From Roseomonas sp. (GTDB taxonomy: Bacteria > Pseudomonadota > Alphaproteobacteria > Acetobacterales > Acetobacteraceae): DNA of 64,000 nt. The first letter of the stretch is position 1, and every line of letters begins with the position of its first letter. Below the pieces are notes generated by a model. That model did no database searches. It had not been told where the DNA came from and worked only from the letters and a program-made list of their open reading frames with translations. Shown one piece after another: positions 45,178 to 52,329 of this stretch. The stretch spans positions 124,001 through 188,000 of the forward strand of contig JADCFA010000009.1 in NCBI GenBank assembly GCA_020249775.1, written 5' to 3'. Made by a program: the position numbers and the translations under genes.

Positions 45178-48075
45178 ATGCGGCTGCAACACCCCCATAT
45201 CACCCAGGCCACGGCCCCGATCAGGATCAGCTTCAACGGCAGACCGTTGGAAGCCTTGCCGGGTGAGAGCATTGCCGCCGCGCTTTCTGCTGCCGGCATT
45301 CTTGCGTTGCGCGAAACAGCCAAGGGCTCGCAGCGCGGCTTGTGGTGCGGCATGGGCGCCTGTTTTGATTGCGTGGTGACGGTGGATGGCAAGGCCGGCC
45401 AGCGCGCCTGCATGGTCAAGGTGGCCGATGGCATGGCGGTTGAAAGCGCCTTCCCTGCCGAACCCGCGCCGCTTGGTAGCGCCCCCGCCGAGATTGCCGA
45501 ACAATTCTGCGATATTTTGGTGGTGGGTGCTGGCCCAGCCGGGCTTTCCGCGGCCATCGTTGCCGCCGAAGCCGGCGCGCAAGTGGTGGTGCTGGATGAA
45601 CGTGAAACATCAGGCGGGCAATATCTTAAGCCGCTCGCCCCCAGCCACAAGCACGCCGCGCCGGATGCGCAATTTCGTCAGGGTAGCGCGCTTTTTGCGC
45701 GTGCGCGGGAAGCGGGGATTCGCTTCCATTACGGTGCGACAGTGTGGGGCGGCTTTGCGCCAGATGAGATCGCAGCACTTGTGCAAGGTGCCGCCATCAC
45801 CTTCCGCCCGCGCCGGTTGATCCTGGCCCCCGGCGCGCATGAACGCCCGGTGCCGGTGCCGGGTTGGACGCTGCCGGGTGTGATGACCACGGGCGCTTTG
45901 CAAACCCTTGCGCGCGCGCAACGCGTGAGCCCTGCGGAAAGCGCCGTGATTGCCGGTAGCGGGCCGCTCAATCTGCAACTCGCTTGCGAATTGCTTGCAG
46001 GTGGCGTGCGTGTTGCCGCCGTGGTGGAAGCGGCCCCCGCGCCTGGGCTTGGCGCCTGGCGCGATGTGCTGCGGCTCGCGCGTGCCGCGCCTGATCTGGC
46101 CTGGGATGGGCTGCGCTATTTGGCAATTCTGAAGCGCGCTGGCGTGCCGCTTTTCTGGGGCAGCGAGATTATCGCCTGTGAAGGCAGCACGCATTTTGAG
46201 GCGCTGCGCATCAGCACATCGCAGGGAGAAAAACGGATTGCCGCCGGCGTTGCCGCACTCAATCTTGGCTTTCAATCGGAAACCGGGTTGGCCCGCGCCT
46301 TGGGCTGCACGCAGCGCTTCGTCACTGAGGGGCCGGGCGCTGGCTTGGGGCGGTTGGAAACCGTTACTGATGCTGTCGGGCGCAGCAATATCACTGAGGT
46401 TTTTGCAATCGGCGATGGCGCGGCGATTGGTGGTGCGCGTATTGCCTTGGCACGCGGGCGGCTCGCGGGCCTGGCGGCGGCGCGTGATCTTGGCTTTGGC
46501 GCGGGCGATGATGCGGCCACGCGCGATGCGCTGGCGCGGGCCGAGGCATTTCAGAGCGCGCTGTGGCGCATCTACGCCGCGCCAGCCTTCGATCCCTCAC
46601 GCATCGCTGACCAAACCATTGTCTGCCGGTGCGAGGAAGTGCGCGCGGCGGAGATCCGCGCAGCCATCAAGGATGGCGCCGCATCGCTGCCCGCCATCAA
46701 GAAGGAAACGCGCGCCGGCATGGGCCGCTGCCAGGGGCGCATGTGTGGCGCGACTCTGGCGCGCATGGCGGGTATTGCTGCGCAGGAAGCGGATTTCGCC
46801 GCGCCGCGTGCGCCCATCAAGCCCATACCAGTGGCGCTGCTCAGGCTTGAAGTGCCGGAATGGGGCGAAACGCCGGTGATCACCGCACCCGCGCCCATCA
46901 CCTGGCAGACCGGTGCTGCCACTGCGCCGCAAAGCACGCGGCAATGTGATGTTGTGGTGATTGGTGGTGGCGTTGTTGGCCTTTCCACTGCGCTTTATCT
47001 GGCGCGCGAAGGCGTGGACGTATTGGTGGCAGAACGTGGAGAGCCCGGCCTTGCCGCCAGCACCGCCAATGCCGGCAGCCTGCATGTGCAGCTTCTTTCC
47101 TATGATTTCGGCGATAAGGCGGAAGCGCTTGGCACCGCGGGACCTGCCGTGGCGACCCTGCCACTTGGGCCGCGCTCCATCGCGCTGTGGCGAGAGATTG
47201 CGCGCGACGCCGGTGAGCCTTGCGGCATTCGGACCGAAGGCGGCTTGATGCTCGCGGAAACGCCGGAGGAATTGGCGTGGCTGCGTGGCAAGGTTGCGGT
47301 GGAACGCAGTGCCGGCATTGAAAACCATGTGATTGGTGCGAATGAATTGCGCGATCTGGCACCCTATCTGGCGCATCGCTTTGTCGGCGCGGCGTTTTGC
47401 CCCGCCGAAGGCCAGATTGATCCCTTGCGTGGCACGGCAGCCCTTTTGCAATTGGCTAGGCATGCGGGGGCACGGGTGGAAAGTGGCCTGGAAGTACGGG
47501 CCATTACGCGTGAAGGCAGTGGCTATCTGGTCAGCACCGCGCAGGGGCCTATTCGTGCAGGGCGCGTTGTGGTCGCTTCCGGCCCATGGTCTGGCCATAT
47601 CGCGGCGCTGGCGGGTGTGAAACTGCCAGTGGGCGGCCTGGTGCAACAGGTCATCGCAACCGAAGCCATGGCGCCGATCATTCCGCACCTTGTGGCCCAT
47701 GCCGGGCGGCATCTTTCACTGAAGCAAGGCCCGCATGGGCATTTGCTGATCGGTGGCGGTTGGCCTGGCGCGCATGATCCGCTCAGCGGTGCCACACGCA
47801 ATCTTCGTGCCAATATTCAAGGAAATCTCTGGATCGCGGGGCATGTCGTGCCGGCTGTCGAGGGCCTGCATGTGCTCCGCAGTTGGACCGGGATGAATGT
47901 GCATATTGATCGCGCGCCGATCCTGGGTGAGGTGCCGGGCATGCCGGGCTTCTTTGCCGCGGTGACATCCAATGGCTATACGCTCGGGCCCATTGCCGGG
48001 CGCATCACAGCGGATGCGGTGCTGGGCTTGCAGCAGCCTGACCCGGCGTTTTCGGCGGCAAGGTTTGAAGACTAA
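45178..48075 (+). CDS. Three-domain fused dehydrogenase: 2Fe-2S + HcnB-like + HcnC/DAO-like
   Basis: About 965 residues joining three subunits that are normally separate. Residues 1-90 are a 2Fe-2S domain (C57, C62, C65, C78). Residues about 110-550 are an FAD/NAD disulfide-reductase domain (GAGPAG at 117-122) ending in a BFD-type site (C483, C485, C518, C523). Residues about 588-965 are a DAO-type FAD domain (GGGVVG at 596-601, NAGSLHVQ). The order equals that of the split genes at 38340-35559. It probably oxidises a D-amino acid, hydroxyproline-like or opine-like substrate and passes electrons to the quinone pool. The start is uncertain: 45178 is closest to the domain, but the frame is open from 45118. 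Confidence 0.85.
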   Translation: MRLQHPHITQATAPIRISFNGRPLEALPGESIAAALSAAGILALRETAKGSQRGLWCGMGACFDCVVTVDGKAGQRACMVKVADGMAVESAFPAEPAPLGSAPAEIAEQFCDILVVGAGPAGLSAAIVAAEAGAQVVVLDERETSGGQYLKPLAPSHKHAAPDAQFRQGSALFARAREAGIRFHYGATVWGGFAPDEIAALVQGAAITFRPRRLILAPGAHERPVPVPGWTLPGVMTTGALQTLARAQRVSPAESAVIAGSGPLNLQLACELLAGGVRVAAVVEAAPAPGLGAWRDVLRLARAAPDLAWDGLRYLAILKRAGVPLFWGSEIIACEGSTHFEALRISTSQGEKRIAAGVAALNLGFQSETGLARALGCTQRFVTEGPGAGLGRLETVTDAVGRSNITEVFAIGDGAAIGGARIALARGRLAGLAAARDLGFGAGDDAATRDALARAEAFQSALWRIYAAPAFDPSRIADQTIVCRCEEVRAAEIRAAIKDGAASLPAIKKETRAGMGRCQGRMCGATLARMAGIAAQEADFAAPRAPIKPIPVALLRLEVPEWGETPVITAPAPITWQTGAATAPQSTRQCDVVVIGGGVVGLSTALYLAREGVDVLVAERGEPGLAASTANAGSLHVQLLSYDFGDKAEALGTAGPAVATLPLGPRSIALWREIARDAGEPCGIRTEGGLMLAETPEELAWLRGKVAVERSAGIENHVIGANELRDLAPYLAHRFVGAAFCPAEGQIDPLRGTAALLQLARHAGARVESGLEVRAITREGSGYLVSTAQGPIRAGRVVVASGPWSGHIAALAGVKLPVGGLVQQVIATEAMAPIIPHLVAHAGRHLSLKQGPHGHLLIGGGWPGAHDPLSGATRNLRANIQGNLWIAGHVVPAVEGLHVLRSWTGMNVHIDRAPILGEVPGMPGFFAAVTSNGYTLGPIAGRITADAVLGLQQPDPAFSAARFED

Positions 48076-48176
48076 TAATTCGACAGGCTTGAGCGTTTTC
48101 AATAAAGATTAGGCATTGGAAAGCCTCAGCAAGGGCTGCCATCACGATCATGCAGTCGCAAATCTGCCGAGCGCCT

Positions 48177-49032
48177 AGCAGGCTGCTGAAATTCGGACCC
48201 TTATCTCTGAATTTATGGTTGGCTGTCGTCGCATTTGGATGAGGTTGCATTGCATGGCAATGATGCGGTGTTTGGTTCCCTGTTCAGCTATGGTGATCTT
48301 CAAAAGCGGGTGCGCCCTGCCCATCCGCTGCGCGTTATTCGCGGCCTGATAAATAGCGCGCTGACTGATCTTTCTTCAGCCTTCGACGCGCTCTATTCGC
48401 CATTCGGTCGGGACTCCATCCCGCCGGAGCGACTGATCCGCGCCCTGCTTTTCCGCCGGTTCGTCGGCCTTTGCCTTGAGGACCCGGTGTGGGATGCCGC
48501 GACCTTCAGCAAAAACCGCGACCATCTATTTGCAGGCGATGTAGCCTTGAAGTCCCTGGCCGCATTACTGGCGCAGCCGAAGGTGAAGATTCTGCTTTCA
48601 AGCGAATATTTCTCGTTTGATGACACGCTGCTGGAAGCCTCGGCCAGCACCAAGAGATTCCGGCCAAAGGGCGGCTCTGGCCCGCCACCCGGCACTGGCA
48701 GCAACGGGGAGCAAAACTTCCACGGCCAGAAGCGCAGCAACGAGACCCACGCCTCAACCACCGACCGCGATGCAAGGCTTTATCGCAAAGGACGCGGCAC
48801 GGAAGCCAAACTGGCCTTCATGGGGCATGGGCTGATGGAAAGCGGCAACTGCCCGATCATCGGCGCTGTTGCCACCCATGCTTCCGGCGCGGCATGACGC
48901 CTGGGGTCCGTTACGAATGTGCTGCTGAGGCCAAACAATCACTGAAAATGGCCATCTTCAGACGGCGCCACCGCTGATGGCGGGCTGCAACGTCAAAAAC
49001 TATCGCGCATGACAGTTTTTCAGCAGCCTGCT
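48177..49032 (+). mobile_element. Internally deleted IS5-like insertion sequence with intact ends
   Basis: A perfect 15-bp inverted repeat bounds the element: AGCAGGCTGCTGAAA at 48177-48191 and its complement at 49018-49032. The 856-bp span holds one broken transposase gene. No clear target duplication is visible in the flanks. It sits between the fused dehydrogenase and a small secreted protein gene. Confidence 0.85.
48235..48897 (+). pseudogene. Broken IS transposase
   Basis: The frame carries typical IS5-group segments: FSYGDLQKRVRPAHPLRVIR, SIPPERLIRALL, DPVWDAATFSKNRDHL, LLAQPKVKILLSSEYFS, KRSNETHASTTDRDARLYRK and AKLAFMGHGLMES. About two dozen residues expected between the RALL and RRFVGL parts are missing in frame. 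The C-terminal catalytic part after HASGAA is lost, with only tail-like DNA before the right end. It is almost certainly inactive. Confidence 0.85.
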
Positions 49033-49042
49033 CGGGTGCCCT

Positions 49043-49504
49043 TCAGTAACCCGGCGCGCAATGCAGCAGGGTAAAGCCAGCCGAGGTGATCACCAGGTCA
49101 ATCTTGTCCGGCGTGGTCCAGCCGATATCCTGCTCCCCACTGCGCTGATGCTGATCATCGAACTCCGGCGGCCCGAAGCGCGCGATCAGCCTTTGGCGCA
49201 GCACATCGCCTTGCGCCGCAGTACCACGGCCTGAAACGCAGGCCAGGCCGCCGGTTTTGATATCGAAGCCGAAGGCAATGTTCATGCGCAGCCCCTCCAC
49301 GCTGAAGGTGCCACGCGCACGATATTCCACCCGCGCATCCATCATGCGCCGTTCCGCCGCCGGCAGGCTGCGCACCGCGCGGCGTGATGCGGTTACCGCC
49401 TGCGCCTCCGTCATGCCCCAGCGCGTATATTCCCAGGCCGCGTCAGCGGTTGCGGCAAACACCAGCAGCATCAGGGCGATCAGGCCATGGCGGGCCAGTT
49501 TCAT
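49043..49504 (-). CDS. Small secreted protein of unknown function
   Basis: 153 residues with a signal peptide (GLIALMLLVFAATADA, cleavage before AWEY). The mature part is about 130 residues with two cysteines and no motif I recognise. WGMTEAQAV near the N-terminus and RFGPPE in the middle recall small periplasmic proteins found in many proteobacteria. It is monocistronic as far as can be seen, next to the right end of the insertion sequence. Confidence 0.65.
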   Translation of the reverse strand: MKLARHGLIALMLLVFAATADAAWEYTRWGMTEAQAVTASRRAVRSLPAAERRMMDARVEYRARGTFSVEGLRMNIAFGFDIKTGGLACVSGRGTAAQGDVLRQRLIARFGPPEFDDQHQRSGEQDIGWTTPDKIDLVITSAGFTLLHCAPGY

Positions 49505-49616
49505 GCGGTATTTCCGGGCAGCGCCCGACCTCTGACTTTTCTTGCCTGCCTATAGCGCGAAATGCATGATTTGGCGCGCGTTGCAGCGAGCGGTTTGATT
49601 ATGCGCTTGGCGACGC

Positions 49617-50594
49617 TCACGGCCAAACAGGCACGCCCTCCAGCCCAGCCGTTTCCGGCAGGCCGCAGATCAGATTCGCATTCTGGACCGCCTGGCCTGC
49701 TGCCCCCTTGCCGAGATTATCCACCACGCCCATCGCAATCACCAAGTTTCGCTCTGGGTCTGTTGCGTAGCTGACTAACGAAAGGTTCGACCCGGTCGCC
49801 CATTTGGTCTGCGGTGGCTTATCGGTCACGCGCACGAAAGCCCGCCCGTCGTAGAAGCGCCGCGCCGCGTCCAGGCATTGGTCCGTGGTAGTGCGACCGC
49901 GGCAGTAGATGGTCGCGAGTATGCCGCGGGTCATCGGCACCAAGTGCGGCGTAAATACCAGCCCGGCCGAGCTGCTGTCGCTTAGCCGCTCAATCGTTTT
50001 GGCCATCTCGGGCATGTGCGTGTGCTTCAGCAGACCATAGGGCACCAAATTCTCGTTGATCTCGGCAAAGCCGAACTTTGTGTCGCCGCCGCCCCGACCA
50101 GCACCGGAGATGCCGGTCTTGGCATCAATCACGATGTTGCCCGGTTCGATCAACTTATTGGCCAGCAATGGCGCGAGTGCTGTCAGCGCTGCCGCTGGAA
50201 AACACCCGGGATTGGCAATACGGGTCTGACCCGTAATCTGCGCCGGCCAGACATCAGCCAAGCCATAAGTCCAACCCTGAACGTAGCGATGGTCACCGCC
50301 GATATCGACGATCTTCACGCCCTTGGGGACACGCGCCAGTGCCTCGGCGGAACTGCCCGTGGGCAGTGATGCAAACAAAACATCGAGCTTCGGGAGCATC
50401 GCCGGGTCCCATTTCTCGATCACCATTTCGGCCAGCTTGGCTGGTACACCGGGGAAGCGATCCCCCAAGCGGCTGCCGGCGCTGCCCTCACCTGCGGCGT
50501 AGACCAATTCGAACGCCGGGTGGTTTGCGACTAGGCGCATCGCTTCGCCTCCGCCAAAGCCGCTGATACCGACAATACCAATGCGAATGCTCAT
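49617..50594 (-). CDS. argC: N-acetyl-gamma-glutamyl-phosphate reductase
   Basis: A 325-residue ArgC with NADP-binding GISGFGGGEA near the N-terminus, catalytic Cys131 in ANPGCFPAA, the middle KTGISGAGRGGGD segment and HLVPMTRGILATIY. It reduces N-acetylglutamyl phosphate in arginine synthesis. Its ATG overlaps the stop of the GNAT gene (ATGA), and the pair lies behind an arginine-rich leader and terminator. argJ is in this window but 5.6 kb away and on the other strand. It could be a second ArgC copy or serve a different acetylated intermediate. Confidence 0.9.
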   Translation of the reverse strand: MSIRIGIVGISGFGGGEAMRLVANHPAFELVYAAGEGSAGSRLGDRFPGVPAKLAEMVIEKWDPAMLPKLDVLFASLPTGSSAEALARVPKGVKIVDIGGDHRYVQGWTYGLADVWPAQITGQTRIANPGCFPAAALTALAPLLANKLIEPGNIVIDAKTGISGAGRGGGDTKFGFAEINENLVPYGLLKHTHMPEMAKTIERLSDSSSAGLVFTPHLVPMTRGILATIYCRGRTTTDQCLDAARRFYDGRAFVRVTDKPPQTKWATGSNLSLVSYATDPERNLVIAMGVVDNLGKGAAGQAVQNANLICGLPETAGLEGVPVWP

Positions 50595-51139
50595 GATGGT
50601 TTCCTGGTGCTGGAGTGCTCGTTGCCTGCGGCGTCGAGGCGCTTGCTCATGTATACAGTCGCTCCGAACTGCGGGTGCTCTTCCTCGCGATCAACCCGAT
50701 AGCCGAGCCTGTCGTAGAGTCGGATATTCTCGGCAAATCGCGCGTTGGTGTAGAGCCGCATCTCGCTCAGGTTGAGAGAGCGGGCGACTTCCTCAGCATG
50801 CGCCATCAGCGCGCTGCCATGGCCACAGCCCTGATGGGTGGGTACCACCGCGACGTTGACGATCAGCAGGTGGTCAGCCTTAGGCGCCATTTCGATCAGC
50901 GCCACGGCTTCGCCGTCCACACGCAGCAGGTCTATCAGGTGGTCGCGCACTCCCGCCTCGTAGTCGGCGGTCATCGGTCGCGGCTCCCGCCCGAGGATGG
51001 GCACCCACTTCGCGTAGGCCGCGCGGGCGAGGCAGCGGATGATCGTCACATCAGCGGTGGTGGCGCGCCGCAGCGTTTTCTGCCCGGCATCCTTGGATAT
51101 TTGTGGCGGATTGGGGTGGTCGGTCTTGCAATTCTGCAT
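50591..51139 (-). CDS. GNAT family N-acetyltransferase
   Basis: A 182-residue GNAT protein. Acetyl-CoA-binding motif A reads VVPTHQGCGHGSALM. The N-terminal AAYAKWVPILGREPRPM and the C-terminal ENIRLYDRLGY complete the fold. The acceptor is unknown. Because it precedes argC in an operon with an Arg-rich leader, N-acetylation of glutamate or a related amine is a possibility. The ATG at 51137-51139 has AGGA at proper distance; an upstream TTG falls in the terminator T-run and is rejected. Confidence 0.8.
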   Translation of the reverse strand: MQNCKTDHPNPPQISKDAGQKTLRRATTADVTIIRCLARAAYAKWVPILGREPRPMTADYEAGVRDHLIDLLRVDGEAVALIEMAPKADHLLIVNVAVVPTHQGCGHGSALMAHAEEVARSLNLSEMRLYTNARFAENIRLYDRLGYRVDREEEHPQFGATVYMSKRLDAAGNEHSSTRKPS

Positions 51140-51161
51140 GAGATATTCCTGCGAGTTGGGC

Positions 51162-51197
51162 AAAGAAAAACCCCCGAAGCCAGGGGCTGCGGGGGTT
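51162..51197 (-). terminator. Intrinsic terminator in the leader of GNAT-argC
   Basis: On the minus strand an 8-bp stem AACCCCCG/CGGGGGTT (51190-51197 with 51169-51176) encloses an inner AGCC/GGCT pair and is followed by TTTTTCTTT. It lies only about 23 bases before the GNAT start codon, so transcription of the operon must read through it. This is the expected terminator of an attenuator. Confidence 0.8.
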
Positions 51198-51234
51198 CAA
51201 AGATGCGGGCTGATGCCGCCTCAGGGTTGGACCG

Positions 51235-51345
51235 CTACAGGGCGGACCTCACCTTGGGAGGGGCGTGTCTGCACGCAGCTACAGAAGCCGCCGCTGAGAA
51301 GCAGCGACGGCGTCGGTTAGCGATGCGGCGGCAGGGATCGTCCAT
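51235..51345 (-). CDS. Possible 36-residue arginine-rich leader peptide
   Basis: A short frame beginning MDDPCRRIANRRRRC and ending VRSAL. Six of residues 6-14 are Arg, encoded CGC CGC then CGA CGC CGT CGC. There is no Shine-Dalgarno sequence; the proposed promoter puts the start site at its ATG, so a leaderless message is likely. A 10-bp hairpin (51302-51311 with 51287-51296; arms GCCGTCGCTG and CAGCGGCGGC) covers Arg codons 12-14, so a ribosome stalled there would open it. The strong terminator follows. Together these give the layout of a classical amino-acid attenuator. Confidence 0.5.
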   Translation of the reverse strand: MDDPCRRIANRRRRCFSAAASVAACRHAPPKVRSAL

Positions 51346-51352
51346 GCATTAG

Positions 51353-51382
51353 AAGCTAGTGGTTCACCTAAAAGCCTGTCAA
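51353..51382 (-). promoter_or_regulatory. Putative promoter of the GNAT-argC leader
   Basis: A perfect -35 TTGACA (51377-51382 read on the minus strand) and TAGCTT (51353-51358) are 18 bases apart. The predicted start site coincides with the ATG of the Arg-rich leader. The -35 lies inside one arm of a large inverted repeat. Confidence 0.5.
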
Positions 51383-51446
51383 CGCGTATTTGTAGCGGCG
51401 CCGCTATTTGGCTTAAAATACGCTAAAATCGCCCGTGACAGGCTTT
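51371..51446. repeat. Nested palindrome of 76 bases
   Basis: Three concentric inverted repeats: AAAGCCTGTCA/TGACAGGCTTT at the ends (51371-51381 and 51436-51446), GCGTATTT/AAATACGC inside (51384-51391 and 51416-51423), and a perfect 12-bp palindrome AGCGGCGCCGCT (51394-51405). It overlaps the -35 of the GNAT-argC promoter. It may be an operator, a recombination site or a miniature element. Confidence 0.6.
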
Positions 51447-51496
51447 GCATTGCTTAGCCTGCATGGCCTGCGCCGATATGTCGGGCTTACAGCCGA

Positions 51497-52138
51497 CTAA
51501 TTCCGCGTCTGGTCTGGCACCGTTTCGTTAGGCGAGGGCCGGGCCTTCAAGAATTCTTCCATGCTTTCACAATGGAGCGCGAGGCGGTGAAGCTTCGGAT
51601 ACTTGTCCGCCGGAAACATATCGGGCACGCGTATTTTCATGTAGCCGAGCAGGCAGCCGGTGGTGATGTCGGCCTGCGTCATCTTTCCGTCAAAGAACCA
51701 AGGCGCGCCGCAGTCATGCTCCAGTTTGTCGAGCGCGGCCGAAATCTGCTGCATCATCCGCCTTTCGAAGTCACGGTTGATGTGCTTGTCGCTGTGGAAC
51801 AGCCGCTCGAAGGACAGAGCAACGCTCTTGTCCATCAACCCATGCGCCAGCACTACCGCCTGCAGCACCTTGCGCCGCTCAGGCCCATGCGGTGGCGTCA
51901 GCGCGCGGGCTGGTCCCGCCATCTCATCCAAGTGGTCGATGATGGCGGAGGAGTCGATCAGCACCTCACCCGATTCCAGAATCAGCGAAGGCACGCGTAC
52001 CAGCGGATTAATCTTTCGCATCTCGTCCATGTCGCGGAACACCGAGATCGGATTGCGCGTGTAAGGCATGCGGTAGTGATTGAGAGTCACCGCCACACGC
52101 CGCGCAAAGGGAGAGTCGAACTGGCCAACGAGGATCAT
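51497..52138 (-). CDS. Glutathione S-transferase family protein
   Basis: A 213-residue GST with an N-terminal thioredoxin-like domain (GQFDSPFARRVAVTL; SPFARR holds the likely catalytic Ser), the glutathione-contact segment RVPSLILESGEVLIDSSAI and an all-helical C-terminal domain with MTQADITTGCLLGY (N-capping Asp). The substrate is unknown. It is separated from the divergent-looking GNAT leader region by about 50 bases. Confidence 0.85.
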   Translation of the reverse strand: MILVGQFDSPFARRVAVTLNHYRMPYTRNPISVFRDMDEMRKINPLVRVPSLILESGEVLIDSSAIIDHLDEMAGPARALTPPHGPERRKVLQAVVLAHGLMDKSVALSFERLFHSDKHINRDFERRMMQQISAALDKLEHDCGAPWFFDGKMTQADITTGCLLGYMKIRVPDMFPADKYPKLHRLALHCESMEEFLKARPSPNETVPDQTRN

Positions 52139-52329
52139 GCGCAGTTCGTAGCGGGATCATGAAAGCCGCTCAAGCGTCTTCTCAAGGCCGATGCACGGCA
52201 GGAACTTGACGGGCTCCTGGCCGAGGTCGAGGCCGATAAGGGCGCGTCGGCATGAGGAGGTCCCTGCTCCAGAAGCGCTGACCTAAAGCTTTATATGAGC
52301 CGGATGGAGTTACTGGACCAGCAAATGCC
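52139..52329. other. Intergenic stretch with a possible gene remnant
   Basis: On the plus strand a short frame ends RLLKADARQELDGLLAEVEA before a stop near 52255. It looks like the C-terminal tail of a lost gene, but no family could be named. Nothing else is recognised here. Confidence 0.3.

Noticed and set aside
46597-47712. 371-residue minus-strand open frame inside the fused dehydrogenase
   Set aside because: It is a shadow of the DAO domain; the plus strand carries the FAD motif and cysteines.
51161-51163. TTG as an alternative start of the GNAT gene
   Set aside because: It lies in the T-run of the terminator and has no ribosome-binding sequence, while the ATG at 51137-51139 has one.
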